64,000 nucleotides of DNA from Posidonia oceanica (GCA_037176725.1 JAZBRS010000037.1:11116001-11180000), one strand, 5' to 3'; positions 1 to 12,234 are shown, counted from the stretch's first letter. Notes: generated from the letters alone by a model not told the origin. A program made the numbers and translations.

Positions 1-1492
1 ATCAACTCAAAATGACCATTAAAAATCTTAATTAAAATCCTAACCTACAGCACAACCCTTCTGGCATTTTTACTTATTTTTAGTTCCTTTTCATTAATTT
101 TATTTCCCCATTCTACCCTCTCTTTCTTTCTTACTTCTCTTTTTCTTTCTTCCTTTTCTTTACTGGGCCCTCCGGCCCGTTTCTTCTTTTTATTCTTTTA
201 TTTCTCTTCTTCGGCCCGCAGCACAGTCCGGCCCGCCATCTCCACCCTTCTTCTTCCTTCTACTTTTTTTTTTTTTTTTTTTTTCTCTTCAACCAGCTTT
301 CCTCTCCCGCAGCCAGCTGCCATTCCCTCCTCCCATTTGAATTTCGAAGCTTCAATCCTTTCAATCTATAGCAGCTCGCCGTCTCCCCATCTCAGCACCA
401 AATCCGGAGCCGGTCGCCTCGCCGTCTCCTCTGCTGCAGTGGCCGCTGCTGAATTCGAAATCAGCAAGCGCGCCAGCAGCCAGCCTTCACCAGTTAAAAC
501 CCTCCGTTCCTCCTTCAATTCGAGCGGACTGAGAGTGGACGGAGAGCGGATTGAGAGTGTCAGAGAGAGAGCAAGCTTCAGAGAGTGAGAGCAGATCCAA
601 AAGCCCAATTCCAGAGAGCATTTCCACTCCATTTCTTCCACCTGAAACAATCTTCTTCTCTTCTTCTCTGCCTCCTCCAATTTCCGGAAGAGAGAGCGGC
701 AAGAGAGAGTGCTTGAGAGCCACCTTTACGTCCCGGAGAGAGCCTCCAATTCTCCAGCCTTCTCCACTCAATTGCCTTCCGTTTCCTTTCTGAAATCTTC
801 AGAAAAACCTTCTCTACCTTTTCCAGTGAAAAAAACTGCTTCAAGCCTCCATCCTTCTCCCTATTGCTCCCCCAATCTCATCCAACGACCAGCCTTCATC
901 TCCCACCATTCCATTGCCTTTTCACTACAAAAAAAACCACCCGAAACACCTTCAAACCACTCTGAACACCCACTGCAACCCAACTCCGATCCCCTCAGCA
1001 ATTCCCTCCACTCCAGCTCACAGCCTTCTCCCAAACTCCGTCCGGGGACTCACTGAACCTCCACCTTTCTAGAGCCCCAGACCTCGAACCCAACCATCCA
1101 CCACAGATCCCAAACTCCACCACAAACACCTCAGCCTCTCACAGACCAAAATTTGACCCAACTCCCAAACCTCTTCCACACCTTTCAGAAGCCCTCTCCG
1201 AGCATCCAACCTCACTCTCCAGATCCCCAGCAACCTCCCGGAGGCCTCCGCTTCGCCGGACGAGCAGCAGACAAGGCTCCCCACCTCCGGCTGCTTTCAG
1301 ACAACCCACAAAGGCCGATCCTTCGCTCGAGCTGCAAAATTCCTGTCTGACTGACCGAGGAGCTCCGGAAGATCACCCTGAGGAAGTCCCAGCCACCGCG
1401 AGCCGCTGGAGATCGCCGCTGCGACCAGACAAGCATCGCCGGCCAGCTCCGACGCTGCTGAGGTCGGGAGCACACACCAGACGCGAAGACAG

Positions 1493-1500
1493 GTATTTCT
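1493..1500 (+). promoter_or_regulatory. Candidate 5' splice site at end of GC-rich leader of LTR A
   Basis: The sequence acag|gtattt lies exactly where the GC-rich segment ends. The homologous position in E (GT at 50872) reads acag|gtatat, and in C (minus strand, GT at 8979-8978) acag|gtaact. Position and AG|GT are kept in three diverged LTRs. Use as a splice donor is inference. Confidence 0.35.
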
Positions 1501-3068
1501 TCACCTCCTCCGCTCTCTCTCCTTCCTCTGCTGCTTTCCCACCAATCAGAAGCAACTTTCCAGCCCTCCTGCTCCGTCCCCGACTCGCCGGCCAGTTCAC
1601 CTTCTCCGGCGCCGGCTGCTCTTCCTCCAGACACTCCGGCCAGCAGAGCGAACTCCGGACAGTTCCCAGAGCTCCGGACAAACGCCAGCACCAAGCTCCG
1701 CCGATCTGCGCCTCCCCAACCTCCCCTGTCGGCGGCCACGAGCTCTGAAAGCTTTCTGCTACAGTGCTCGTCGCCGTCGACGAGCTACTGTTCATTTATT
1801 TTTTCTTTAGTAAAGTTTTAGGTGTAAATATTGCAGATCTGGTTTAAGTTTTTCTATTTTTGCATTTCAGTCCTTCTGCCATTTAATATGCTTAGTTTTT
1901 AATTAAAAACCATGCTAAATTGCATAATATGTTCATGCTTTCTTGTATTTGCCTTCTGGTCCTTTTACTGTGTGTTTCAGTTATATTATTTTGTAGTTTA
2001 GCCCCTCTACTTTTGTTTTTTGCATTTAGGTCCTGTCTTAAATCAGTTCATTTATTTGCATGCATTTTGTCATATTGCATTGCATTCCAGGTCCCTGCAT
2101 GTTTCTGTTTTTGCATATAGGTCCATGCACTGTAGGAACTTAGCTTTTATTTTTGATTTTTGCATACTGCATTGCATATTTTACCTTCTAGTTTTGCATT
2201 TTTGCAGTTAGGTCCATTTTAAATGGACAGTAACTGTGATGCATGTATTTTAGCCTATTGCATTGCATTTTCCCCCCTGTTTTTTCCAAAAATTACACTG
2301 CAGTCCTGTCCCTTGATTTTCAAAGCATGTTTTCCATATAAAATTGCATATTTGACCCCTGCATAATTTCAAAATCACACATAGGTCCTTGCATCTTTTA
2401 AAAAATCATGTGAAAAGACCATTTTGCCCCTAGGTTGCATCCTAGCTCCTATGCTTACCAAATTGCATACAGACCCTCCACTAGCATTCTCAGACTCCCC
2501 AGAACCCTGTTTTCTGGAAAATTTGCATTTTAGACCCCAGTTTTGCAAAAATTGCACTCTGACTCCTTTTTGTTTTTAAAACCTCTCCTAAAGCATACCC
2601 TCTTTTCAAAACAGCTTTCTGGGCCTAGTTTTTGCAAAATGGACCCCTGTCCTCCCCTGTTTTCGAAATCCTTTCCTGTGGGCCCCTGTTTTCTGGAAAA
2701 TTTGCATTTTTAGCCCCTTTCTTTTTCAAAATGCTTTCTGAAAATCCTGGCTTTTCCCAGTTTCTTCTCTTTACTTTTTCTTGCTTTTGCATACATCCTG
2801 CATTCATTTAGTCTTGCATTCTAGCATCCTTTTGCACACACTGAGCACTTTTAGCTCCCTTTCACTTGGGAGGACCTTTTGCACATCCCTAGGACCTCCT
2901 AAACACCTAGATCTGTTCTTCTCCCCTGTTCTGGCCCTTCTGCCTTGAAGCTGCGATATCTTCCAATCCGGCCGTTGGATCTTCTCAATTAAGCTGCCCA
3001 GGCGACCGCAGTGAAGCGCTCTTCAGCATGGACTAGACAGATTTCAGATCAGGCTCCCGGATTTCCAG

Positions 3069-3390
3069 GTATGTCCTCCTGAACCCCTGCATTGCATTTG
3101 CATGCCATTTGCACAGTTTTCCTTGTTTTCGCTTTCCGTTTCTTTGAGCATGTAGAATAGGGCCTCCCCTTTATGCTTGTGTCTTCCAATCCCCGTTTCG
3201 CGTATTCCTGAGTGTTTTGTGTTGTGTTTTCCCTGGATTTACCACTTAATGTGATTTTCTTCCCCCTTTTCCACGATCCGATCGCATCGCGAGCTTTGGG
3301 CAGCGTGCGAGACACACCGTGGAACGGTTCAGCGGGAAACAGTCGCAAAGAGGTGGTAATCCCTCCGTTTGCCCCCTCTCCCCTCTGTAG
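3069..3390 (+). other. Candidate leader intron in LTR A
   Basis: It begins ccag|gtatgtcc and ends after a pyrimidine-rich tract, ccctctgtag|gtcttc, giving 322 bp. E has the same boundaries over 328 bp (52598-52925) and C over 327 bp on the minus strand (7404-7078). The interior carries conserved blocks of its own, so sequence conservation alone does not prove splicing. Transcript reads across the junction would decide. Confidence 0.4.
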
Positions 3391-3529
3391 GTCTTCACAC
3401 CTACTCTGAGTGGTCCTAAACGACGTCTGTTCTTACACACACGTTGTTTTGCTTCCCCTTTGGCCTCCTCTAACCTTTTTCTGCATTCTTACATTCGCAT
3501 GGCTTTTCCGAGGTTTTTGCTTCGCTGTT

Positions 3530-3715
3530 TTGGCACCGTTTCGCGTGCCCACTCTCGTTTTTACACCGTTTTGCGTGCCCTTCTGTTTTCTTGCCTTGTT
3601 TTGCACGCTGCCTTGCTTTCTCGCTTGTTTTGCGTGTCGGTTTCGCTCTTTTGCATCGTTTTGCGTGTCTTGCTCTTTTCTCGCCTTGTTTTGCGTGTTT
3701 TACGCCGTTTTCCCT
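3530..3715 (+). repeat. Degenerate ~30-bp minisatellite in LTR A
   Basis: Five to six imperfect copies of a unit containing cgttttgcgtgcc followed by a variable T/C-rich half. The same repeat occurs in E (53080-53185, about 4 copies) and is expanded in C (about 18 copies). Confidence 0.75.
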
Positions 3716-3960
3716 CGCATGTCGATTGCATTGCATGGTTTTACCGTTGTTTTGCTTTTTCGCCTGCATTCGCATATAGGGCTGTGATGCTTACTGCTTG
3801 GAGTTCTCACGAGCCCGGTTTCGCCTGGTTCGGAACACAGACAGCGTAGCTGAGCACTTAGAGAGCACGTTTACTTCCTTGCTTTGTTTCTTCCCACTTA
3901 GAGCACACCTTGAGCATTCATTTAGGCATTTATAGGCACATAGGCATTCAATCCTGCATT

Positions 3961-4110
3961 TTCCTGTGTATGCGAGCGTAAGCCTAGAAAGACCGATTTT
4001 CGGGCGTGTCGGGGGTGCCTAACACCTTCCCCGCACGTAACAGGAGTCCTTACCCTGTCTTTTGGCCCGCAATGACCGTACTGCCCTTATCCTAGGCTAG
4101 AGTCATCTCA
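3961..4110 (+). promoter_or_regulatory. Highly conserved LTR block containing GGTGCCTAACACC (LTR A)
   Basis: About 150 bp that is nearly identical between A and E and still closely similar in C, while flanking LTR sequence is clearly diverged. Its core is a short inverted repeat, GGTG-CCTAA-CACC, followed by TTCCCC and a CGTAAC word. Such conservation suggests an RNA or processing signal in R/U5. The function is not proven. Confidence 0.6.
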
Positions 4111-5141
4111 TTTGCATTTGTTTGCATTTGTTTTCCTTTGCATTGCTTTGCTTTGCATTCCTTGCTCAGTTTTGCGTGTTAATTCGCGCATTTCCCCCGG
4201 TTTTCCTTGTCTCCCGTTAATAGACATGGTGGCGACTCTGATTTGTCTTATCTTTCTCTTTTCTCCTCGATTTTAAAGCGTTTTCGAGTTGAGCCTCTTC
4301 CTCGGATCCAATCGTCGCTAGATAGCGAGCCTGATTCCGATCGGGATCGCTACAGCAACGCTGCCAATGTTCTGAATCGGGCGTGGCTCGGTTCATAAGA
4401 ACTCCAAACAGTAAGCATCACTGCCCTAGATGCAATGCAGACGATAAACAAAACATCGGAAGAAAAACCATGCAATGCAAAGATGTGGCCTGCAATGGGA
4501 AACAAAACAGAAGCAAAAAACCATACAATGCAAGGATGCGGCAAGCAAAGGGAAACGAGACAGAGGCAATAAAGCCTAATCTACATGCTCGAGAAGACAG
4601 ATCAAGAAAACAATGTATGTAATGCAAGTTACAAAGCAATGAATGATATGTAGTGACTCAAATGGACATAACTTGATGATCTGATGCCTGATCTGAATAA
4701 ACTTATGTTTGAATGAAATATCAATCAACCGAGAAGACCTAGACGATTAGATCATGAAGATCCAATGGTCTGATCAAAAGTTATTCAGAGATCAAGCCAG
4801 ATAGATCAAGGGCTAGATGAAACCCATTGATGCAAAAGAGGTCAAATTGGGGGTCTAAATGCAATATGCCCATGTATGCATGCAATGCAGTAAGGTTCTA
4901 CATGCAATAAAACCAATGATGCTGGGAAAAGTTCAAGGGACAACATGTAATGTCATGAAAGTGCAATGCATGCAACAGTTCAAATATTGGACCTAAATGC
5001 AATATAGTAAAATGTCAGACCAAATTGCAATGTCATGAAAAACATGCAATGCAATATAGTTAAAGTGCGATAAAAACTAATGATGCAATATAGTAAACAA
5101 GCAGGGGGAAAATGCAGCATCGGTTAAAAGAATGCATACAA

Positions 5142-5625
5142 CAGTTTAAAGATTGGACTTACATGCCATAAAAATAAACTGTTGGATCTAACTGCAATAT
5201 TGGAAAAAATGCCATGCATGCAACTATTGGACCTACATGCAATATGGGAAACATGCTGGACTTATATGCAATGCAGAAAAATATGAATGCATGCAACATT
5301 TTAAAATTAGGACTTACATGCAATTAAAACTAACTGTTAGATGTAATTGCAATGTAGAATAAATATGAATGCATGTAACAGTTTAAAATTAAGACTTACA
5401 TGCAATAAAAATAAACTATTGGATTTAATTGCAATGCAGAATAAATATGAAAGCATGCAACAGTTTAAAATTAGGACTTACATGCAATAAAAGTAAACTG
5501 TTGGATTTAATTGCAAATGCAGAAAAATGTGAAAGCATGCAACAGTTTAAAATTAGGACTTACATGCAATAAAAGTAAACTGTTGGATTTAATTTCAATG
5601 CAATATGGTTCTTAAATGAAATTAA
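5142..5625. repeat. 82-bp tandem repeat array in LTR B
   Basis: Units anchored on acagtttaaaatta begin near 5297, 5379, 5461 and 5543, an exact 82-bp spacing, with a more diverged unit upstream near 5142. The array is rich in tgcaat and catgca words. It belongs to B's LTR and continues, with a different period, beyond element C. Confidence 0.8.
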
Positions 5626-5685
5626 ATGAAAATTGAATGCATGCTGGACCTACATGCAAATAAACTAAATTGCAGAGTTTAAATG

Positions 5686-5690
5686 CAATG
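5686..5690. repeat. Target-site duplication of element C, left copy (CAATG)
   Basis: Five bases directly before the TG terminus of element C, repeated exactly at 24874-24878. A 5-bp duplication is usual for Ty3/Gypsy integrases. Confidence 0.95.
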
Positions 5691-5999
5691 TGTAGTAATC
5701 CCGGTGTTCAGATCGTCCATGCACGTTGCCAAAGCTCGCGTGCACCGATCGGAATCAGGCTCACTATAAGCGGCTATGTCCGAGAAGGAAAACCTAACTC
5801 GAAAACATTTAAAAGAGAGAAAAAAGGGAAAGAAAAGAAGAAGATAAGACAAAATCGGAGTCGCCACCAAGTCTATTAGATCGGGAGATAAGGAAAACCG
5901 GGGAAATGCATGAATAATCACGCAAAACCAAGCAAAAGATGCAATGCAAGGCAATGCAGAAGAAATAAGATGCAAATGAATGCAAATGATGTGACTCGT

Positions 6000-6135
6000 G
6001 CTTAGGATAAGGGCAATATGGTCAATGCAGGCCAAGAGAGGGTAAGGACTCCTGTTACGTGCGAGGAAGGTGTTAGGCACCCCCGACACGCCCGAGAATC
6101 GGTCTTTCTGGGCTTACGCTCGCATACGCAGGGAA
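6000..6135 (-). promoter_or_regulatory. Conserved GGTGCCTAACACC block in C 3' LTR
   Basis: The minus-strand sequence matches 3961-4110 of A and 53440-53580 of E with few changes, including the inverted repeat GGTG-CCTAA-CACC. A second copy lies at about 19210-19345 in the 5' LTR. Confidence 0.6.
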
Positions 6136-6384
6136 ATGCAGATTTTAGAATGCCTAAGTGCCAATGAATGCCTATCTAGATGCTCGAAGGTGTGCTCTAA
6201 GTGAGGGAATGCAGTGCAGGAAAGTAAACGTGCAATCTAAACGCTCAGCAACGCTGTCTGTGTTCCGAACCGGGCGAAACCTGGCTCGTGAGAACTCCAG
6301 GCAGTAAGCATCACTGCCCTATATGCAAATGCAGGTGATAAAACAAAACAGCGGGGAAAACAGGCAATGCAAGCGACATGCAGA

Positions 6385-6950
6385 GGGAAACAACGTAAAA
6401 CACGCGAAACGGGGCAAGAAACGAAGCAAGAACGCAAAACGATGCAAGGAGCGAGGCCGACACGCGAAACGATGCGAGAAAGAGAACAAGAACGCGAAAC
6501 AGTGCGGGAAAACAAAAAGGGGCGCAAAACAGAGCAAGAAAACAAAGCGGCACGCGAAACGGGGCAAGAAAACGAGAGGGCACGCAAAACGGTGCTGGAA
6601 AACGAAGCTACATGCAAAACGGAGCAAGAAAATCAAAGGGCACGCAAAACGATGCAACACAAGGAAGCGACACGCAAAACAGTGCGAGAAAACGGAACTA
6701 CGCGCAAAACAGAGCAAGAAAACCAAAGGACACGCAAAACGGAGCGAGAAAACCAAAGGGCACGCAAAAACGGAGCAAGACAAAGAAGCGACACGCAAGA
6801 CGGAGCGAGAAAACGGGAGGGCACGCAAAACGGTGCCAAAAACTGTGAGAAAACGAAGCTGCGCGCAAAACGGAGCAAGAAAACCAAAGGACACGCAAAA
6901 CGGAGCAAGAAAACTAAAGGGCACGCAAAACGGTGCCAAAAACGGCGAGA
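6385..6950 (-). repeat. Expanded 30-bp minisatellite in C 3' LTR (~18 units)
   Basis: Units containing cacgcaaaacggagcaag repeat at near-exact 30-bp spacing (clear from about 6490 to 6830). Because 30 is a multiple of three and the unit lacks stops, long ORFs stay open in several frames on both strands. The identical array sits at 19595-20160 in the other LTR. Confidence 0.9.
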
Positions 6951-7077
6951 TAAAACCTCGGAAAAAGCCGTGCGAATGCAAATGCAAGGAAAAGATTAGG
7001 AGCTGTAAAAGGGAGGAAGAACAGCGCATGTGTGAGAACAGGTGCTGTTCGGGGCCACACAGAGTAGGTGTGAAGAC

Positions 7078-7404
7078 CTACAAAGGGGAGAGTGAGCAAA
7101 CGGGGGGATTACCACCTCTCTTGCGACCATTTCCCACTAAACCGTTCCACGGTGTGTCTCGCACATTGCCCAAAGCTCGCGATGCGATCGGATCGTGGAA
7201 AAGGGGGAAGAAAGTCACATTAAGTGGTGAATCCAGGGAAAACTCAACACAAAACGCCCAAGAGTACGCGAAACAGGGATCTGAGTTGGTAGACAAGAAG
7301 AGGAGGCCCTATTCTACATGCTTAAAGAGACAGAAATCGAAAACGAGGAAAACTATGCAAATGGCATGCAAATGAATGCAATGCAGGGGTTCACGAGGAC
7401 ATAC
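7078..7404 (-). other. Candidate leader intron in C 3' LTR
   Basis: On the minus strand it opens with ccag|gtatgtcc (GT at 7404-7403) and closes with ctttgtag|gtcttc (ends 7078), 327 bp. The same structure is in A (322 bp) and E (328 bp). The 5' LTR copy is 20288-20614. Splicing is inferred from conserved boundaries only. Confidence 0.4.
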
Positions 7405-10400
7405 CTGGAAATCCGGGAGCCTGATCTGAGATCTGCTTGGTCCATGGTGAAGAGCGCTTCGCTGCGGTCGCCTGGGCAGCTTGCTTGAGAAGATCCAACG
7501 GCCGGATCGGAAGATATCGCAGCTTTATGGCAGGAGGGCCAGAACAGGGGAGAAGAACAGATCTAAGTGTTCAGGAGGTCCTAGGGATGTGCAAAAGGTC
7601 CTCCCAAGTGAAGGGGAGCTAAAGGTGCTTAGTGTGTGCAAAGAGATGCTAAGAATGCAAAGCTAAATGAATGCAAGATGCATGCAAGATGCAAGAAAAG
7701 ACAAGAGGGGAATTTTTAGAAAAAACAGAGGCTCAAATGCCATTTTTGAAAAGAGAAGGGGGCTAAATGCAATTTTTCAAAAAGGATGGGGCCCACAGGA
7801 GAGAGTTTTGAAAACGGGAGAGGGCAGAGGGTTATTTTGCAAAAGATTGGGTTCAGAAAACTATTTTGAAAAGAGGGTATGCATCGGAAGAAGTTTTGAA
7901 AACAAAAGGAGGTCAGAATGCAATTTTGAAAAAGACCGGGGTCTAAAGTGCAAATTTTCTAGGAAACAGGGTTCTGGGGAGTCCGGGAATGCAAGTGGAG
8001 GGTCTACATGCAATTTTGTAAGCATAGGAGCTAAGATGCAACTTTAGGGGCAAAACAGTCTTTTTACATGGTTTTTAAATGATGCAAAGACCTATGTGTG
8101 ATTTTTGAATCATGCAGGGGTCAAATATGCAATTTTGTATGGTAAACATGCTCTGAAATCAGAAAACAGGACTGATGTGCAATTTTTAAAAAACAGGGGG
8201 GCCAAAATGCAATGTAATAAGCAAAAATGTATGCAGGATGGTTACTGTCCATTTAAAATGGACCTAAATGCAAAAATGCAAAAACAGGAGGCAAAACATG
8301 CAATGCAGTATGCAAAAATCAAAAATAAAACCTAAGTTTCTACAGTGCATGGACCTAGATGCAAAATCAGAAACATGGGACACAGGGTGCAATATGATAT
8401 GGCAAAATGCATGCAATTAAATGATCTGATTTAAAATAGGACCTAAATGCAAAAATTAGAGACAGAGGGGCTAAAACATAAAAAATTACAACTACACAGC
8501 ACAGTAACAGGACCAAAATGTAAATACTGAAAAACAGGAATAAAATGAGCAATTTAGCATGATATTAAATCAGAAACTAAGCAACTTAAATAAGCTAAGG
8601 ACCAGAACGCAAAAATATAAAAAACTTAAGGCAGTAATGTAATACTTGCATCAAAACTATATGACTGAAAAAATAACGCTACAGTGACTGCCGGCGGTGG
8701 GGAGGTACTGTAGCAGGGACCATCGGAGGTCAACAACGCCGGCCCAGGGCGCTCGCGGACGCACAGGAAGGCGGAGGGGACTGCCGGCGACCGTGCGGAG
8801 CTCTGGAGAGTGTCGGAGCGACGTTCCAGTGGCTGGAGCGTCCGGGAGGCAAGTGGCCGGCGCCGGAGACGAAGGACTGACCAGCGAGATGCAGTCGGAG
8901 CAGGAGGGCCGGAGAGCTGGTCTTGGTCGACGGAAAAGCTTCAGAGGAGGGAGAGGGAGCCAAGGATGCATGGAGTTACCTGTTTGGGCGGCTGAGGTGT
9001 CCTCCCGACCTAGGTGGATTCTGCAGTTGCCGGAGGTGACCGTCCAGTAGCTGCGGACGCCGTCTGCTGCTCGCGAGGATTGGGATCACCTCCACGGAGC
9101 CTTCCGATGCTTCCCGGATGGTTGGACGCGAGCTGCGGAGGCCGGAGGGAGATTCGGTTGATCGTGGGTTCAAAGAGACAGCCGGAGGTCGGGGGGACTG
9201 TCGGCTGCTCCTCAGGCCGGATGGGTCCTTCTGGAGACTGCTGGAGGTCCGGTGAACGGTTCTGGGCGGTCGAATTGAACTTTGGGAGGCTGTGGGGTGG
9301 ATTTGCAGATTGGTGGACTTTCTGGTCAGAAGGGATTGCAGGTGTTTGTGGTGGCGGGTAGGTGCGGTGGTGGGTCTCTGTGCTGAAGGTTGGGTGCTCC
9401 TGGAAGGTGGTGCTTTGGTGATTATCTGGGAGAGTTTTGGGACGAAAAGGAGGTCTGTGGTGAAGGCAATTCTGGGACGAGAAGGGGTGGGTTCTGTTGG
9501 TTTTCTGTGGGTGATCCGGTGGTGTTTTAGTGATGGAATGGCCGGGAAATGGTGAAGGGAGGATGCAGGATTGCTGGGTGAGTTTGGGGGCTTGAATCCG
9601 AGAGAGCTGAAGGCCTGGAATGGTTTTGATTTTCTGGAAAAGGGAGAGCCCGACTCGCTGGGGATTTCAGAAGGAAATCGAGGAGGATTGGGTGTGGGAA
9701 GGCTCTGGGATCTTCGTTTCTCTCCGGGATGCTCAGGGCTCTCTCCACTACTCTCCTCCCGTCTTCCTCTCCTCTGGTTCTGGCTCTTAGGATTCTGGGT
9801 TTTCTTTTGCAGGTCCGGCTGTGGTGAATTAATGCTGAGGGGGCGATGGCAGGAGCACGGACGCGGTGCGGCGCACGCCGGTCTGGTCCGGCAGAGGCTT
9901 GCGAGCGCAGGTCTGGCCGTGGCAGGAGCTGCGACACTGCTGTGGCAGGACTGTTGCAGCAGGAGAGAAGCCGGCACTGTGCGGAGGGAAAGGGAGGAAG
10001 ACGAAGGCTGTAGCCGTGGGCCGGGCCGCGGGTTTGAAAAAAAGAAAGGAAAGAAAGAAAGAAAAAAAGAGGAAATGGGCTGACGGGCCCAGCAAAGAGA
10101 AAAAAGAAAATGAAAATGAGAAGGAAGAAAGAAAGAGAGGAAAAAGAAAGGAAATAAAATTTTAAAAAAAATAAATTAAAAATAAGTAAAAATACTAGAA
10201 AGGTTGTGCCATGAGTTAGGATTTTAATTAGATTTTTAATGACTGTTTTGGGTTAATTAGTGTGTTTTGGGCTTGATTAGGGTTTTAGGGTTTTGTTTTG
10301 TTCTTAATTTGTTTTCCATTTGATTAAGTGTTTGTTAAATCTTTTAAATTGTTTTGTTAAAATGTTTTTCTTGTTAAGCATTTTAGGATGTTAATTAGGA

Positions 10401-11660
10401 TTTTTAGGATTTATTTTTAGGTTAATTAGGATGGGTTTTGGGCTTTTAGTTTTAGTCTTTTAGGTTTTTTCTTTCTTGAGTCTTTTGAACTAGGTTTTTG
10501 ATTTTCATTTGTTGATTTTCTTGATGTTTTTTTTAATTGGGTTTCTCTGGTTTGATGGAGTATTTTTAAATCTTTTTAATGTGTTTCTCATTTTCTTTTT
10601 TTTTTAATTAAGTGTTTAAATTGTTTTTTTCTTAGATTCGTAAATTAAGCTTCTCTTTTATCCATTGTTTATCTTAGTGTTTTTTAACTGTTTTATTTCA
10701 TTTTAGGGTCTGTTTTTTAATTCTTTTGATAGGGTTTTTACTTTTGGTTGGTCTTGATTTTGTTTTAGTTTTTTCCTTGATTTTTCCGCATTTTCCTTGG
10801 GTTTGTTTTGCATCTTTTAGTTTGCATGCTGGATTTTCTTTTTAGCTTGGTTTAATTGGGTTCAAGTTTTTAATTGTTTGTTTTATGTTTTTAAATTATT
10901 TTTCTTAGAGTTCTGGTTTGTTTCTCTTATGTTTTAGAGTTTTAGAGATTTTTAGGCTTTTTTATGGATTTTAGCAAAAGGAAGAAAAGGAAAAGAGCAG
11001 AAGGGAGGAAATGGAAAAAGGAGGGAAATAGAGGGAAAAGAGATAGGTTTGAGGGAAATGATTTTTAAAATTCAGAGAAAATGCTAAAAATAAAATAAAA
11101 ATAGGAATAAGATAGAGAAGGGATAGAAGTACAAAGGGGGCCCACAGCCAAGCCAGAAAAAGGGCAAGAAGGGGATGAAAAGAGAGGCGATAATCAGGAG
11201 AGAGAGAGGAGAGAGAAAACGATAATCCCGGAGAGAGAAAACGATAATTTGGCCGAAAAGAGGGTTCAGAGGTCTCGGAAAGGGATGAAACTTGGCGGAT
11301 GTAGGGTCTAGGGTTTGAGGAGCTGGCTCTGAAGTTTTGGTTTGGTTTTGAGAAAGTTTTGGCAGGGTTTTGAGGTGTAGGAAAAGGGTAGTTTTGCCTA
11401 AGTTTCCTAGGGTTTTTGGGAGGGGTTCCGGTTTGAATTTTTGCAGGCTTTTTGGTAGGCTTGCTAAGTCATCAGAGGTGAGTTTTCCTATGAATTTTGG
11501 TTAGTTTTTGGGTTCAGGAAAGGGGGGTAATCCTAGGTTGAGTTTGGGCTTGTTTTGAGGGGAAAGAAGGTGAGAAAGGTGTGGGTTTGGGTCTAGATTT
11601 GGGTTCTGCAGCCACCAGAAGGTTCCAATCGATCCGGCCTGTCAAAATGGGGTGTCTACA

Positions 11661-11674
11661 GATGCCCCTCCCTG
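11661..11674 (-). other. Polypurine tract of element C
   Basis: On the minus strand the sequence agggaggggcatc directly precedes the TGTAGACACC start of the 3' LTR. A G-rich tract in this place primes plus-strand DNA synthesis in LTR elements. Element F has a matching ggaggggcatc before its LTR. Confidence 0.75.
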
Positions 11675-12234
11675 AGCGAGGCCGAGCGAAGCGAGGCCGC
11701 TGCTCAGGGTTGACGGGACACCCCATTTGACCGGCGAGAGCGGAGGGTTGTTATCGGCGTGAGCCACTTATTCGGCGGATGCGCCGAACATCGTAGATCG
11801 TTGCCGCAGCGCAATGTGCAGGTGCAGATGCATGATGTGCAGAGTGTAAATGCAAATGGTATGCTTATGCTAAAGCTTACTGCGCTGTACTCCTCTGGGG
11901 GAAAGCGAGATGGTGCATGCACGCGGGAGGGTGGAAAATGCAATGCAAGATCGCCGGACAATACTTCGGGAGAGTCGGGCGAGGGGGTGCGCTGAGCAGT
12001 GTGCAGCTCTAGCGCGGGGGTGCCGTTTGCCAAGCTTCTGCTGTAGGCATAGGCGATGCGAGTGCTGAAAGTAAAAGGCTGAAAAGTAAAGGTGCTGGAA
12101 AGTAAAGATGCTGGAAAGTCAAGTGCTGAGAAGTAAATATGCTGTGGATGTGCATGCGGTGGCGGGCGCAGGCCTGGGAAGGCGAAGTGCGGAAGTTGGT
12201 GTAAGGACCACAGAGGAGCAGTAGCGCAATAAGG

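Larger units (their letters stand above)
1..4354 (+). mobile_element. Element A: partial Tat-type Ty3/Gypsy LTR (3' LTR or solo LTR), start outside window
   Basis: This stretch is colinear with the 5' LTR of element E: its first base matches about 49562, and its end matches E's LTR end (gatcgctaca), so about 1.4 kb of LTR lies left of the window. It holds, in order, a T/C-rich segment with a poly-T run (264-284), a GC-rich leader-like segment (about 300-1790), AT-rich sequence with scattered TGCATT words, a candidate intron, a minisatellite and a conserved block near the 3' end. No PBS follows the LTR end; the next bases belong to the minus-strand LTR of element B. It is therefore read as the 3' LTR, or a solo LTR, of a plus-strand element inserted into B. 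The short ORFs inside it are not genes. Confidence 0.85.
4355..5690 (-). mobile_element. Element B: left part of an old minus-strand Tat-type LTR
   Basis: Sequence from 4355 (gcaacgctg...) matches the minus-strand LTR of C starting near 6245, which is about 555 bp inside C's LTR. B's LTR is thus entered at an internal point. The first 300 bp align with C's LTR; the rest is AT-rich tandem repeat. It is interrupted at 5690 by element C and resumes at 24879. No coding sequence is visible. Confidence 0.75.
5691..11660 (-). mobile_element. Element C, 3' LTR (5970 bp)
   Basis: It reads on the minus strand from TGTAGACACCCC (at 11660) to GGGATTACTACA (at 5691). It contains the conserved GGTGCCTAACACC block (about 6000-6130), the 30-bp minisatellite (6385-6950), a candidate intron (7404-7078), purine/pyrimidine-rich and GC-rich segments (about 8690-10100) and AT-rich U3-like sequence (10140-11660). 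Several ORFs up to 350 codons cross it on both strands, but all are by-products of the repeat or of GC-rich sequence. Confidence 0.93.

Noticed and set aside
1212..1795. Antisense ORFs of 140-175 codons in LTR A
   Set aside because: GC-rich leader shadows, antisense to the LTR, not conserved in E.
3069..3390. Head-to-head rearrangement near 4354 as cause of the LTR A/B junction
   Set aside because: The junction falls exactly on an LTR terminus, so an insertion explains it with fewer steps.
6385..6950. Regular 30-bp repeats suggesting a CRISPR-like array
   Set aside because: Repeats are contiguous without unique spacers, in a plant retrotransposon LTR.
6319..7375. ORFs of 350, 236 and 210 codons in C's 3' LTR (and copies at 19529-20585)
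   Set aside because: They overlap in several frames on both strands and arise from a stop-free 30-bp repeat; the composition is Lys/Arg/Thr or Phe/Cys low complexity with no domain.
8976..9977. 333-codon Pro/Ser-rich ORF in the C LTRs (copy at 22186-23187)
   Set aside because: It lies in GC-rich leader sequence of the LTR with overlapping ORFs in other frames, no domain, and no counterpart kept in LTRs A and E.
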